64,000 nt of DNA from Hemileia vastatrix (Eukaryota > Basidiomycota > Pucciniomycetes > Pucciniales > Zaghouaniaceae), in NCBI GenBank assembly GCA_030280995.1, contig JASXTE010000141.1, positions 1 to 64,000 on the forward strand, written 5' to 3'. Below are positions 32,911 through 42,465 of this stretch, in pieces. The translations under genes were made by a program, and so were the position numbers. The notes beneath the pieces were generated by a model that saw nothing but the letters and a program-made list of their open reading frames with translations, was not told the DNA's origin and did not search any database. Every line of letters begins with the position of its first letter. The stretch's first letter is position 1.

Positions 32911-33598
32911 ACTAGTGGGAAGATTTTAATTTACTTATTATTTATTAAAAAAATAATAAAGGTTAGTCAATAATTGCTCCAATTAATAAAAAAAATTTTT
33001 ATTAATTAAATTATAGAAAAAATAATTTTCAATATAAAGTAATAATTAAAAAAAATTAATTTTAAAAAAATGGATTGCAAGGTTAAATTGGGAATAACAA
33101 TCAAGTTAATTCAACCAATTAATTACCAATATTAAATATGGCAATATATTTGGGACTAAGCACAATGTACTTTTAAGTCAACCAAAATTAACAATAATTA
33201 ATAATAATAAAAAATTAAATTAATAATTCAATTTGTATTAATAAAAAATGTCAATTCTTCTAGGACTAAGAGGATTTAACACTATATAATGGTCAACTAG
33301 GAAAAAAACATAATTTAAAAATTGAACACTTACACTCAGTGAATCAGCAATTAAGCCACAATCACTGTTATTGCAATAAAAATATAGTAATATGAGTGAG
33401 AGGCGCAAAGGTGAACTTACTATAGTGATCGAAAATCACTTCAAAATAATATAAAAATTAATATAATATAAACCTAAGATTTCGAACCCAAGTTCGAAAC
33501 ACAGTCGCGGCAAAAGTTTTGTTTTTGCTAGGTGGTCCGTGCGTTTTGTCATTTGTCGCCAGGCTCGATCGTAGTCATCGTTTGGAAAGGTCCCCAGT
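32911..33598 (-). other. G2 5' leader with predicted 422-nt intron
   Basis: Donor GTAAGTG at 33333 and acceptor CACTAG ending at 32912. GTTGAC/AGTCC motif copies lie near 33075-33120, 33150-33185 and 33255-33300. A tRNA-complement-like block (TTCGAACCC…GTTCGAAA on the plus strand) is at 33481-33512. The primer site TGGGGACCTTTCC is at 33584-33596. Confidence 0.55.
33584..33596 (-). other. G2 primer-binding site
   Basis: TGGGGACCTTTCC in element sense, 2 nt inside the 5' LTR, identical to G3. Confidence 0.65.
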
Positions 33599-34737
33599 TG
33601 TCGGTCAGTCGTCTAGAAGAGGTAAGAAAAAATAGGAGAAAAAGGAGGAGAGATGGAGGATGACAAGGGAAAATAAAAGAAATAATTTGTAATAATATAT
33701 TTAATTTATTTAAGAGGGAAAAACAACGGCGAGCAACTTTGAGAGATGACAAAAACTTAGAATTTGTTGATAATAATATTATTCAATGTAAGGGTTCTGC
33801 GCGGCAAACACTTTTAATTACTATCAGACTTAAAGCAACCTTTGATTTGTTATATAGACTTTTAATTAGAATTGTATTACTAATAAAAAATTATAAACGT
33901 AATAAAATAGTTATTTTAATTTGTTGAGTGTTTAATAAGTGATGAGGCTACAGGGGATTATCCAAGGCCCTTTTATAGGCAATGGGTCCTCTGAAGCGCT
34001 ACTATATTTGTAAATACAATGATTAGAATAGAATAAAACAAATATATCAAAGAGTAAATGAAACATAACAATATAGAGAAAAACATGAAACAATTAATTA
34101 AAACGCCAATTAAGAATCCAATTTTCCCGCCATTAATTCCCAAATCAGTAAGTGAAAATAGTGAATAACTAAACAAGATTGGAACATAGGAACTATGAGA
34201 AAAATAATTCCAAACAGATGGTACAGTCTGATTAAAGGATATTTTAAGTGAAACAAAAAATACTTTGATGCAACAAAACATGTAATTAATCTCAATTTAG
34301 TATAAATTAATTTATTTGTTTTTTCTAACACAATTAAGGGTCAAAAGAAGCGTCATTAATTATTGTTTAGTATTATATGAGAGGTATTATTTAATATATA
34401 AATTTAAGTAATTAATTTAAATATATTATAAGTCAATTTTACACTTATAATTATAATATATGTTTTTCAATTAATTAAATATAAATTTATAATTATTAAA
34501 TACATAAAAATGCGCCCTTATTTGTAGAATATATTATATTATGTTCAATTTAACTGTATATAAAAATTTATATAACCAATAAATTTAATGTAACACTTGT
34601 ATATAATAAAATACTTATATAATTTCATTATGCAATAAAATATTAAGTTATATTCATTAAATACAATTCTTAACCACTCTTTCAGGTTTTATAAGTTATA
34701 TATCATTTACTGGACTCCTGGAATAGCCTGGCTGACA
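33599..34737 (-). repeat. G2 5' LTR (1139 bp)
   Basis: TGTCGGTCAGTC to CCTGGCTGACA, followed by the GTATG target copy. It is nearly identical to the G2 3' LTR. It drives transcription leftward. Confidence 0.93.
33969..33979 (-). promoter_or_regulatory. TATA box of the G2 5' LTR
   Basis: CCTATAAAAGG in element sense. The same motif occurs at the equivalent position in every family-A and family-B LTR here (for example 3597, 14530, 24068, 51850), which supports it as the core promoter. Confidence 0.6.
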
Positions 34738-35182
34738 GTATGTCAGAAATACATCAATTTATTTAATATTTACTGTAGAAGTCAATTCTAAATAAGAAAT
34801 TTGAATTTTTTGTATATATTTAATATTATTTGAATATTAAAATCTTATTTTATCTTAATATCTATTTTTTAATATAAAATTTTATTTTTCCCAACCTGTC
34901 AAATGAGCATGGTGTTAGAGAAAAATATAAGGGACAGTTTTATATTTTTAATTTTAATTATTTATTTAATTTTTTAATTTTATCATTCAGTAATTAGTTA
35001 ATTTATTATAACTAATTTTAATGTAACTAAATTATAATTAAATAATAATTAAAATGATAAGGTGTAGCTTCATCCAGTAAATAATTAATTATTTCACTGG
35101 GTAAGTCTAGTAGCCTGGCTGACAGTACTCTCCGAGTACATCAGAGACCTTTCCCTGGTTCTGCAAGGCATCATTCTCTACA

Positions 35183-35237
35183 CATCCCAGTAAATAATTA
35201 ATTATTTTACTGTGTAAGTCTAGCAGCCTGGCTGACA
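35183..35237 (-). repeat. Old host LTR, piece 3 of 3
   Basis: Starts with the CATCC target copy and continues AGTAAATAATTAATT… to AGCCTGGCTGACA, the right terminus of the LTR that hosts everything from G0 to here. Confidence 0.75.
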
Positions 35238-35241
35238 TATA

Positions 35242-35261
35242 GGCACCTGCTGGCAGGTGCC
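35242..35261. repeat. Perfect 9-bp-arm palindrome
   Basis: GGCACCTGC, TG, GCAGGTGCC: a GC-rich hairpin in AT-rich DNA, 4 bp after the old LTR end. Similar hairpins occur at 59757-59778 and 59947-59964. Confidence 0.6.
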
Positions 35262-35303
35262 ACATAATTTTTTGCGGTCTATAATTTTATTTTTCAATAT
35301 AAT

Positions 35304-35504
35304 AGGGGGTATCAAAGTTAGAAATCTTCCATTTCAAAATACCTCTTTTTTCCACCAAATCAACCATGATTATTTTTTTAAAATATGCCATATTGTGAGC
35401 CCAAAACACCTTTCTACTGTGAATTAAGGTCAAGTTTGTGTCTTTCTTTTTGTGTTGTGAAATGCCTTTTAAATATTTACAAATTTTTAACTTTGATACC
35501 CCCT
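35304..35504. mobile_element. 201-bp TIR miniature element (AGGGGGTATCAAAGTT ends)
   Basis: Terminal inverted repeats of about 17 bp (AGGGGGTATCAAAGTTA and its complement), flanked by AAT on both sides. The ends are related to those of the larger element at 5474-15807. The frame at 35385-35690 crosses its boundary and is not a gene. Confidence 0.75.
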
Positions 35505-35520
35505 AATATTAATTTGTATA

Positions 35521-35645
35521 TACAGCTATTTGGGAAAAGCTTGCGGAGTTTTTGCATTCCACACCCCGCCAAAAACACGAGTTTAAGCCGCTCTTGGCGG
35601 GGGATGATGGGCAAAAAAGGAGCAAGGTTTTTCCAAATAGCTGTA
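35521..35645. mobile_element. MITE copy 1, TA-flanked (Tc1/mariner type)
   Basis: About 125 bp including TA at each end. TIR starts CAGCTATTTGGGAAAAGC. The interior is an imperfect palindrome with CCCGCCAAAAACACGAG and GCCGCTCTTGGCGGGG. TA duplication and size suit a non-autonomous Tc1/mariner element. An inverted second copy lies at 36642-36767 on the other side of the secreted-protein gene. Confidence 0.8.
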
Positions 35646-35829
35646 TTATTTACTTACATTTTGTCTCTAATTTATGTCCAAGTAATTTAACATAAGATTT
35701 GCTGAACTCTTGGCATAGCTTGGCTGACAATTGCGGACTAGTCAAATAGGTAGTCATGTATCATCTTACAACTATAGGAACTACGAAGAAAAACTGTAAT
35801 GAGAATAATTCTAACATTTACAAGCTCTA

Positions 35830-36186
35830 TCAACACCTAACACGGAGAGAAAAGCTTCCAGATGTTAAGGGTTGGCATATTATTTCTATTCCTAAATCAC
35901 TTGGCTGTGCCGGAATCGGAGTGCCCCAAGGAACGACACATCTAGCATCATGGTAAAAGTGAGCGTAGCAACCTATTCTATATTCCGGCGAGGCCGTAAA
36001 TTTTGCGCCTGGATGAAAGCTTCCGTTTACTTGATTACAAGCTTGTTTATCGCCTTTACTGTCATCAAATGGGAAATATTGGGGTTGGCCAGCACAACCG
36101 TGCTCGTTGTACACATATATATCACCAAGAAGGGAGAAATTGACAAATGAACTCAAGAGTAGACACAAGACAGATAGGAATTTCAT
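35830..36186 (-). CDS. Small secreted cysteine-rich protein, candidate effector
   Basis: 118 residues, single exon. The start is the ATG at 36186 (MKFLSVLCLL…); upstream codons in frame have no ATG. The N-terminus is a typical signal peptide: Lys at 2, a hydrophobic core to about residue 20. The mature part has six cysteines at 31, 50, 73, 83, 104 and 118 (spacing 18, 22, 9, 20, 13), enough for three disulfides. Two similar aromatic/Cys/Gly motifs (IYVYNEHGCAG, then CYAHFYHDARC) suggest a beta/gamma-crystallin-like or killer-toxin-like fold, but that is only a visual impression. No enzyme motif. If the organism is a rust, it fits the profile of a secreted effector candidate. Base composition is clearly less AT-rich than the surroundings. 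It lies in the only island without LTR elements and is bracketed by inverted MITE copies. Confidence 0.75.
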   Translation of the reverse strand: MKFLSVLCLLLSSFVNFSLLGDIYVYNEHGCAGQPQYFPFDDSKGDKQACNQVNGSFHPGAKFTASPEYRIGCYAHFYHDARCVVPWGTPIPAQPSDLGIEIICQPLTSGSFSLRVRC

Positions 36187-36641
36187 TTGTAGCTGCAAAG
36201 AAGTAACATTAGCCGGTTAGCAGAAAGAAAGTTCATATATCATGAGCTGACCATAATGATCACGGGTTCAGGTAAAGAGAAATATATATGGGGAACGTTA
36301 TTCGTGCGGAGGAGAGTTAAGGATGGCTACAGTAATTATTGTTCTCAAACTTTGGTTAAGTTTGAAAAAACTGAAGATGATGAAGCAGCAGTGGGGCTTA
36401 AACTGTTCTGTGCTTGCCCCCATTTAACCGTTTGATTTGGAGGTCAAGTATCTCTAAACGATTGTAGATGTTCGGCGGACAAGGGTTGTCGCAGATTTTA
36501 ATCTCATTAGTCCAGGGTAAAATAGAAATTAAAGAGAGCCGAAGAGATGATTTGTGACAGTTTTGTTATGGATAGTTATTTAATATTGATTTGGCATGAG
36601 ATAATATAATGTTGTTCTGGTTATATAATAATGTGGAGACG
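36187..36641 (-). promoter_or_regulatory. Upstream region of the secreted-protein gene
   Basis: About 455 bp without a supported gene. Reading toward the gene, a TATA-like ATATATAT lies at 36282-36289, about 97 nt before the ATG. TTACTTCTTTGCAG just before the ATG could be a 3' splice site for a 5'UTR intron, but no donor was pinned down. Nothing else recognised. Confidence 0.4.
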
Positions 36642-36767
36642 TACAGCTATTTGGGAAAAGCTTGCTCTTTTTTTGCCCCTCATCCCCTGCCAAAAGCGGC
36701 TCAAACTCATGTTTTTGGCGGGGAGTGGAAGGCAAAGAAGACAGCAAGCTTTTCCCAAATAGCTGTA
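36642..36767. mobile_element. MITE copy 2, inverted relative to copy 1
   Basis: About 126 bp including TA at both ends; near-perfect TIRs CAGCTATTTGGGAAAAGC. The reverse complement of its interior matches copy 1 (TTCCACNCCCCGCCAAAAACA block), so the two copies point in opposite directions around the gene. Confidence 0.82.
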
Positions 36768-37271
36768 CATAAATCTTTTTGTGCAGTTATCCGTGTTGTG
36801 GAGCATCTCAAAAAAAATTAGTTTAGGTTACTCTTAGAATTAAGCTCAAATACACGGTTACTTGTGTTATGTCTAGACATATAGTTACTTAGCGATTTTA
36901 TGTTTATGTACATAGTAGAGTATTTAACCCTATGGTGCGATGTCTGTTTTTTCTCCGGTTCACTCCGGAGATAGCACTGACATTGCTACCATAACTTGGA
37001 TCAAGCTTAGCAGTTGTAGTTATGGCAAATACATACATAAAAAGAATGTATATATATAACTGTATGATATGAGGAATAAATTATCAATTAATTACATCAA
37101 ACAATAAGTTTCATTAAACTTAAAATCATTGCCTCATACACAGGTGTATGAGTACACAATTTCTATTATTCTAATAGAGTTTATCACTTCTCGACCTCTA
37201 TAATTTGGCAACAACCTCAATTTTATCCGGCGACAACCTGTATAACTAAGTATAGTAATTTCATAATTATT
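36768..37271. other. Intergenic DNA, nothing recognised
   Basis: About 500 bp, AT-rich, no credible reading frame. A small inverted repeat TCTCCGG/CCGGAGA is near 36950-36971. Two CAACCT-type motifs near 37209 and 37230 precede the MULE TIR. Confidence 0.5.
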
Positions 37272-37410
37272 GGCAGGTTATATTCCCACAACCTATTTTT
37301 GATACGGATACAACCTACAATACATTTTTTTTCGTTTGATGCATTCTTACGCCACCAAATGAAATCATGTACTTACTACTAATCACATATTATATTGTAT
37401 GCAATAATAC
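37272..37410. repeat. MULE left TIR arm
   Basis: Inverted copy of 49305-49443, sharing GGCAGGTTATA, CACAACCTATTTTTGATA and the inner CATATTATATTGTATG block. Confidence 0.7.
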
Positions 37411-37463
37411 ATATGTACACTTGTTCAAACCCGGTGCAAGGTATCATTATTCCCTCGTTCTCA

Positions 37464-37484
37464 CTCTCGCTCTCGCTCTCGCTC
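37464..37484. repeat. TCTCGC hexamer microsatellite
   Basis: Short run of TCTCGC/TCTCAC units in a pyrimidine-rich stretch inside the MULE remnant. Confidence 0.7.
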
Positions 37485-37538
37485 TTACTCTAGTTTTTGA
37501 CTTTTTTTTCTTAGATTGCTTGCTTCTTTTTGAGTATC

Positions 37539-37734
37539 TACAGCCATATTGACAATGGTTGGTGCACCTATGCGAAAAAAATCAAAACATTTAGACAGGA
37601 TGATTGGCATTTGACAGTGAAAGTGACAAATTTTTGGTGAATGGAGGCTAAATTTCCTGTCAATGTCAATTGACCTGTCCAAAAGGTTTGAATTTTTTTG
37701 CAAAACGGCACCAACCGTTTCCAATATGGCTGTA
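37539..37734. mobile_element. 196-bp TA-flanked MITE, second family
   Basis: TA, then TIR CAGCCATATTG…TGGTTGGTGC, and its complement at the right end followed by TA. The interior contains TGACAGTGAAAGTGACA-like and CCTGTCAATGTCAATTG stretches with further internal symmetry. No coding potential. Probably Tc1/mariner-type, distinct from the pair at 35521 and 36642. Confidence 0.78.
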
Positions 37735-37954
37735 TCTTTTACAAGCTAAAATGAATGTATAGTTTTTGTTTATGCTTAGCTAATAAGTAATTTAGCTGAT
37801 TGATTTTCTTTCTTGTAATGAAATAATCAATCTATTGTAATTAAATTGCAATGAGATTTTGCAGCAGCAGTATCAGCTGCACTTTCTACAGGAAACCATA
37901 ATCTCTGAAAACCACCTAAATCATTACTCCAAGCATTAATAGAAGGACATAAAG

Positions 37955-38119
37955 TCATAAAATAGAAAGGTGGAAAGGGGGCACCTTTCCGCAATATCCC
38001 CTGACAAAAGTGAGCAGATTGGTGGTCTTTTGTACTTTACTTTCCCTGGTAATAAAAGGCCTTTTGATTTGAGTTTTTCCTGAGTGAACGCAAGTAAGCC
38101 AGATGTGCTCAGTCTGACC
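37955..38119 (-). pseudogene. MULE/FAR1-like N-terminal domain, second half
   Basis: Continues the frame of 49320-49123 once G4 and one ATTAG copy are removed: …SKKDSN then GQTEHIWLTCVHSGKT. The L-x-C-x3-GK pattern is typical of the zinc-binding N-terminal region of FAR1/MULE transposases. It runs to a TGA at 37955. The catalytic DDE domain is absent, so this is a remnant. Confidence 0.5.
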
Positions 38120-38124
38120 ATTAG

Positions 38125-39235
38125 TGTCAGCCAGGCTGTACCAGGAGCCCAGTAAAACTTATGTTAAGTTATTGGACCTGAAAGAGGGCGAAAATTTATG
38201 CTTTTTATGTATATAAATTAATATTATATTGCATAATAAAATTAAGTACAAATTACCTTATTAAATAAAATTAAAATAAGGCTTATATTTATTTTATTAT
38301 TTTATTAATTATATACTATTAAAATAAACATAAATTGTATTATATTCTATAAAAAATTGGGCACATTTTTATGTATTTAAATAATTATAAAATAATAATT
38401 GATTAATTATAATATTATATTATACTTATAAGGCAAAATGTTGACTTATAATAATATTAATTAATTATTAGACCCTTATAATAATTTATACATTATTATC
38501 CCTGATTTTTGGGCGCTTCTGTGGCTCAAAATTATGTAATTAAATTTATTAAACCATTTAAACTAATTACATTCTCATATTTTAATCTAAAATAATTACT
38601 TATATTAATTGTATGAATTAAACTAGTAATATATTACATTCCACTTTAAAATAGTACTGCATAATACTTATTTTAAAATACATTAGTTATTTTTTATATG
38701 TCTTGTACTTATTTATGCGTAATATCCAGGGGGAATTAATACTGGTGAAATATTGGCTACTGCATTTTAACAATTTAGTACATTTTTTTGATTTCTCACC
38801 CCTTACATTTACTCATAAATTATTGTATTTACTTTTGTGGCGCTTCAGAGGCCCCTTGGCTATATAAGGGCTTTGGGAACCCCCTTCAGTGGCATCACTT
38901 ACATTATTACACTTTATTTACACTTATACATTTTTATACACGTATTGATTCATTTTCTATTAACTAGTAACACATTTAGTTGAAATAAAAGAAATAAATA
39001 CTATATACAAAATCTTAAGGTTGTGGTAAGAACATTAAACTATAATACTTGACTGCTGCGCATTGAAATTAAAATACTTACATTACAATAATATTAAAAC
39101 TACTCACTTTATATATTAAACTTTTTTCCCTTGTTTGCGTCCTTCCTTCTTTTCCTCTTTCCATTCTTTGTCTTCTTGTGTCTCTTTCTCCTTTTTCTTC
39201 TTTCTTCTTCCACCTTCTAGATGACCGTGCCAATA
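38125..39235 (+). repeat. G4 5' LTR (1111 bp)
   Basis: Starts TGTCAGCCAGGCTGTACC and ends GTGCCAATA, so the terminal dinucleotide is TA rather than CA; the 3' LTR also ends in ATA. The TATA box TATATAAGG is at 38861. Both ends are fixed by the ATTAG duplication and the primer site. Confidence 0.9.
38861..38869 (+). promoter_or_regulatory. TATA box of the G4 5' LTR
   Basis: TATATAAGG, repeated in the 3' LTR near 48750; the equivalent of CCTATAAAAGG in families A and B. Confidence 0.55.
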
Positions 39236-39237
39236 CT

Positions 39238-39250
39238 TGAGGGCCTTTCC
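39238..39250 (+). other. G4 primer-binding site
   Basis: TGAGGGCCTTTCC, 2 nt after the LTR end; differs from G2/G3 at two positions including TGG to TGA. Confidence 0.55.
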
Positions 39251-40301
39251 AAAAGATGAATCGAAGCTTGACGACCATTTTGGATGAACGTCAAAACACA
39301 CAGACCACTCGCGCAAAAAGGTGAACTATTTCCGCGACCGTGAATCAAACCGGGGAACTAAATATAAGGTTTATATATTTTTAAAAGTTCTATACACTGC
39401 AAACATTTTGATGTTGCATCATTCCTGATGCGACTGTCTGTCGCACGCATCCCCCGCCAAATGTGTGCGACGGAAAGACGCATCAGGGTTGATGCGACAT
39501 TAGAATGTTTGTAGTGATATATTGTAATTGATTTAACGATCACTACTGTAAGTCAATCTCTGCCACTTTCAACTATTATACAAGATTTTTTATTGCAATA
39601 ACAGTGTTTTTGGCTTAATTGCTGAAACACTGAGTGTAAGTGATCATATTTTATTTTTTTATTCCTAGTTGACCATAATAGAGTATATCTCTTAGTCCTA
39701 GAAGCCATTTATTTTATTTAAATTATTTAATTAATTATCTTAAATATTTGGTATTATTGGTTGACCAAAATAGTATTTTATACTTAGTCCCAATAAATAT
39801 TATTAATTATTTTTGGTTGACAATAATAATAATCAGTGTATTTAGTCCCAAATTTAATTCTATTATTGATTATTGTTTTATAACATAAATAATAATCTTT
39901 AAATTTAAATTTTTATTGTTTTAATAAATTTGAAATAATAAATTAAAGTTTGATTATTTTAAAATAATACTTTTTCTTTATTGTTTTTAGGATTTAAAAT
40001 AATAAATAATTTTATTATTACTTTGAGAATTTTTTTTTCTAATAATAATAAATTGTTTATTGTTGATAAATTCAAAATAATAATAAATAAACCTTATTGT
40101 TTAAAGATTTTGAAATTTTATATAAATTTTATTATCCAAATCAATTGAAATAATAAATTATTAAATTAAATCAATTTTATTTTTATTATTATTGTTGTGA
40201 TTTCAAAATTAAACAGTATAATAAAGAACAATAATTAATTACCTTTTGAATCAGTGATTTTATATTAACCACTTGATTTTTTTTTATCCCACAGATAAAG
40301 C
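39251..40301 (+). other. G4 5' leader with predicted 659-nt intron
   Basis: A tRNA-complement-like block lies near 39328-39360. Donor GTAAGTGATC at 39636; strong acceptor (a T-run, then ATCCCACAG) ending at 40294, 7 nt before the ORF1 ATG. CTAGTTGACC…TTAGTCCTAG and GGTTGAC…TTAGTCCC motif copies lie near 39666-39705, 39759-39792 and 39825-39873, just inside the predicted intron. Confidence 0.55.
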
Positions 40302-40376
40302 ATGTCTTCCAAATTGAGTGAAACCATGGAAAATTAGAATGTGGATGAAATTGAAATTTATTATGATGCTGATACT

Positions 40377-40440
40377 GTAAGTTCTTCTAAAGTTGCACAT
40401 AAAAAATCTTATGCTAACAAGAAAAATTCACATAATTCAG
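40377..40440 (+). other. G4 ORF1 intron, 64 nt
   Basis: GTAAGTTC donor, ATGCTAAC branch-like site, ATAATTCAG acceptor; same length and position as in G2 and G3 despite substitutions. Confidence 0.72.
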
Positions 40441-40650
40441 GATGTGGAAATGATAGGAGAAGTAAACAAATCAAACCCCCTTCCCCCAGCACAACAGAAG
40501 GAAGTAAAACCTCCAGTACCTCAAGAAGGTCTTCTAAAAGGCTTCAAAATAAAAAAACTTCTTCTGTCCCAGAAAATCAGCAATCTGTCCAGTCACATCA
40601 AAGAACTGAAGACAGAAAACATTAAATACAAGGCAAAAGTAGACACCTTG

Positions 40651-42152
40651 TGTCAGGCTAAGGTCAAGTACAAGGACGTGAACTAGCTTGAATAGTCAGT
40701 TGTCTAGAAGATTTTTAATGGTCCTATATGAATACTGTAGTTTTAATCCACTAAGTTGTAAAATATAATCAAATATAAAGGTCTCAGTAATATAATTCTC
40801 ACTATTCTTATATATGGCTTACAATCTTTATAGTTGGTAGAAAAATAGATTATATAAATTCAGATACTATCCAAAAGTCTTATAAAAGTACTAGTTGATA
40901 TGTATTGTAATTGGTTTGGTTATATTGGTTGAATTGTAATGATAAAGAATGAAGAAATACAACCCAAAAACCTCCTCCTTTTATACACACTGAGTTCCCC
41001 AATGATTCCCTTGATGTACCACCCAATACACAGTTAATCACGCCTCTAAACAACTAATAGACATTCCTATCAACATTCCCAGTGACCCATGACATAATCA
41101 GAAGAGTAATAACCGCCAAAATCCTGAAATAATAAGGGAAATCCATCAAAATTAAAGAAAAAGACAAAAAGAGAGTATATGCGTATAAAACAATAATATT
41201 AAGGACTAAAGGAGACTTTTTAAGGTTAATAATAGCTTAATAATAAGGGGGATTGACTGTAGAAATAATGGGGCTAATCCTGACATTATACTACGTGAAA
41301 TTCCCATTCAAAAATAACCAAAATTGACTGAGAAACCACCCAAAAACTTAAAAAAGAGCGTGAGATGTGGGGTAACTACATGCAGTTCTTGGCAGGCGCT
41401 TGCACGGGTAAATCCTTGACTAAAATTAGGCGAATTTAAGCGTGGTGATGAAATAAAGTGCCAAGAGTGAGGTTATTAATGAAATTAGTGCATATAAACA
41501 AGGTCAATGCATTATTAATTAAGCTAGGACACTAAATAAGCGCCTGTCGCCTATTTTAGTGTGTTTCCCCACAGTGGGCGTAGAATGTGGGGTAATTATA
41601 GTGTGAAAAAGCTAACTTTGCTAAAAATGAAGCTATTCACACGGGAAAAAAGCAGGCAGTATGTGGCCAGTACACAGAAGCCATTTCTGGCATAAAAAAC
41701 ACCAAATTTGAAAAGTGTTATTTTTATGCATTTAAATAGCCAAATCAATAGTTCTAAATGAGCCCAATTGATCTGTCAAAGCGCAATTTTGATATTCTCA
41801 ATTTTATAGCGCATATAGTCAACTTTTAAGTGAAATAAAGCGCATTTCTTGTTTTTTGCATAAAACAATGAATATAACAGCTTTAAGTGTACTTAAAAAT
41901 TATGCAGCCTTATACTTAAGGTTCTTAAGATTACCCTAACATATTCCAACTTAATATTAAGTACATAAGACCTATAAAAGGTGGATATATGTGTGTATAT
42001 AAGGTGTTATAATGGCATTTCTTGTGTATTATCATAATTTTACTTATGTATACTATTTGTGTACTCTTATTTATTATTCCCATGTATAGTTCATGTGTTT
42101 AACATAACTTATAATCACTTTTTACTCAGTCCTGGAGATATACAGGCTGACA
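40651..42152 (-). repeat. Solo LTR of the G5 family (1502 bp), TSD CCTTG
   Basis: Flanked by CCTTG at 40646-40650 and 42153-42157. The reverse complement starts TGTCAGCCTG…ATCTCCAGGACTGAGTAA, resembling the start of the G5 LTR, so it is in minus orientation. In sense a TATA-like CTATAAAAGG would be read from the opposite strand; a plus-strand CCTATAAAAGGTGG occurs near 41970. No internal genes. Confidence 0.88.
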
Positions 42153-42465
42153 CCTTGTGGGATCAAGTTCAGGAACTCAGGACCCAAAACCAGGCCCAGG
42201 CCCCTCCTCAGTTGCCTCCCAGTCAGCCTCAGTTTCAGGCTCAACCTTCTCAGTCCCCCAGCTCCTCCACCCAAAATCAAAACACTCTACAAGTGGAACA
42301 GTGGAAATGGGATTACTTGATGAGCCATTACCAACAGAATGTTCAGCAGCCAGCAACTCAAAACCCTGGCCCACACAGGACACAAACCTTCAATCCTACT
42401 CCTCAGCCCCATCCTTATCAGGGAGGCAGAAGAAATAAGGCACAGGGGAAGTTTCCTCCTCTGCC

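Larger units (their letters stand above)
16421..34737 (-). mobile_element. G2: Ty3/Gypsy chromovirus carrying nested G3, TSD GTATG
   Basis: LTRs of 1139 bp each (16421-17559 and 33599-34737), nearly identical by eye; target duplication GTATG at 16416-16420 and 34738-34742. G3 interrupts exon 1 of ORF1 at 23695/32839. Own length is about 9.2 kb. Gag-Pol is in one frame with only a few stops, so this is a fairly recent copy. Confidence 0.95.
15993..35124 (-). repeat. Solo LTR, family B, split by G2 (about 810 bp of own sequence)
   Basis: Begins TGTTAAGGTGC at 15993 after GTACT (15988-15992); ends CCTGGCTGACA at 35124 before GTACT (35125-35129). Its sequence is interrupted after 16420 by G2 and resumes at 34743. 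The two pieces sum to the usual family-B length. TATA box near 16270. Confidence 0.85.
15935..35182. mobile_element. 111-bp mini-LTR-like insert (TG…CA, TSD CATCC), split
   Basis: Sequence 15935-15992 plus 35130-35182 forms a 111-bp unit starting TGTTATGG and ending CTACA, flanked by CATCC at 15930-15934 and 35183-35187 inside the old LTR. TG…CA ends and a 5-bp duplication are LTR-type hallmarks, so it may be a solo LTR of a very small (TRIM-like) element. The rest of the span is later insertion. Confidence 0.5.

Noticed and set aside
35385..35690. 101-codon plus-strand frame
   Set aside because: Crosses the boundary of two different miniature elements and shows no protein features.
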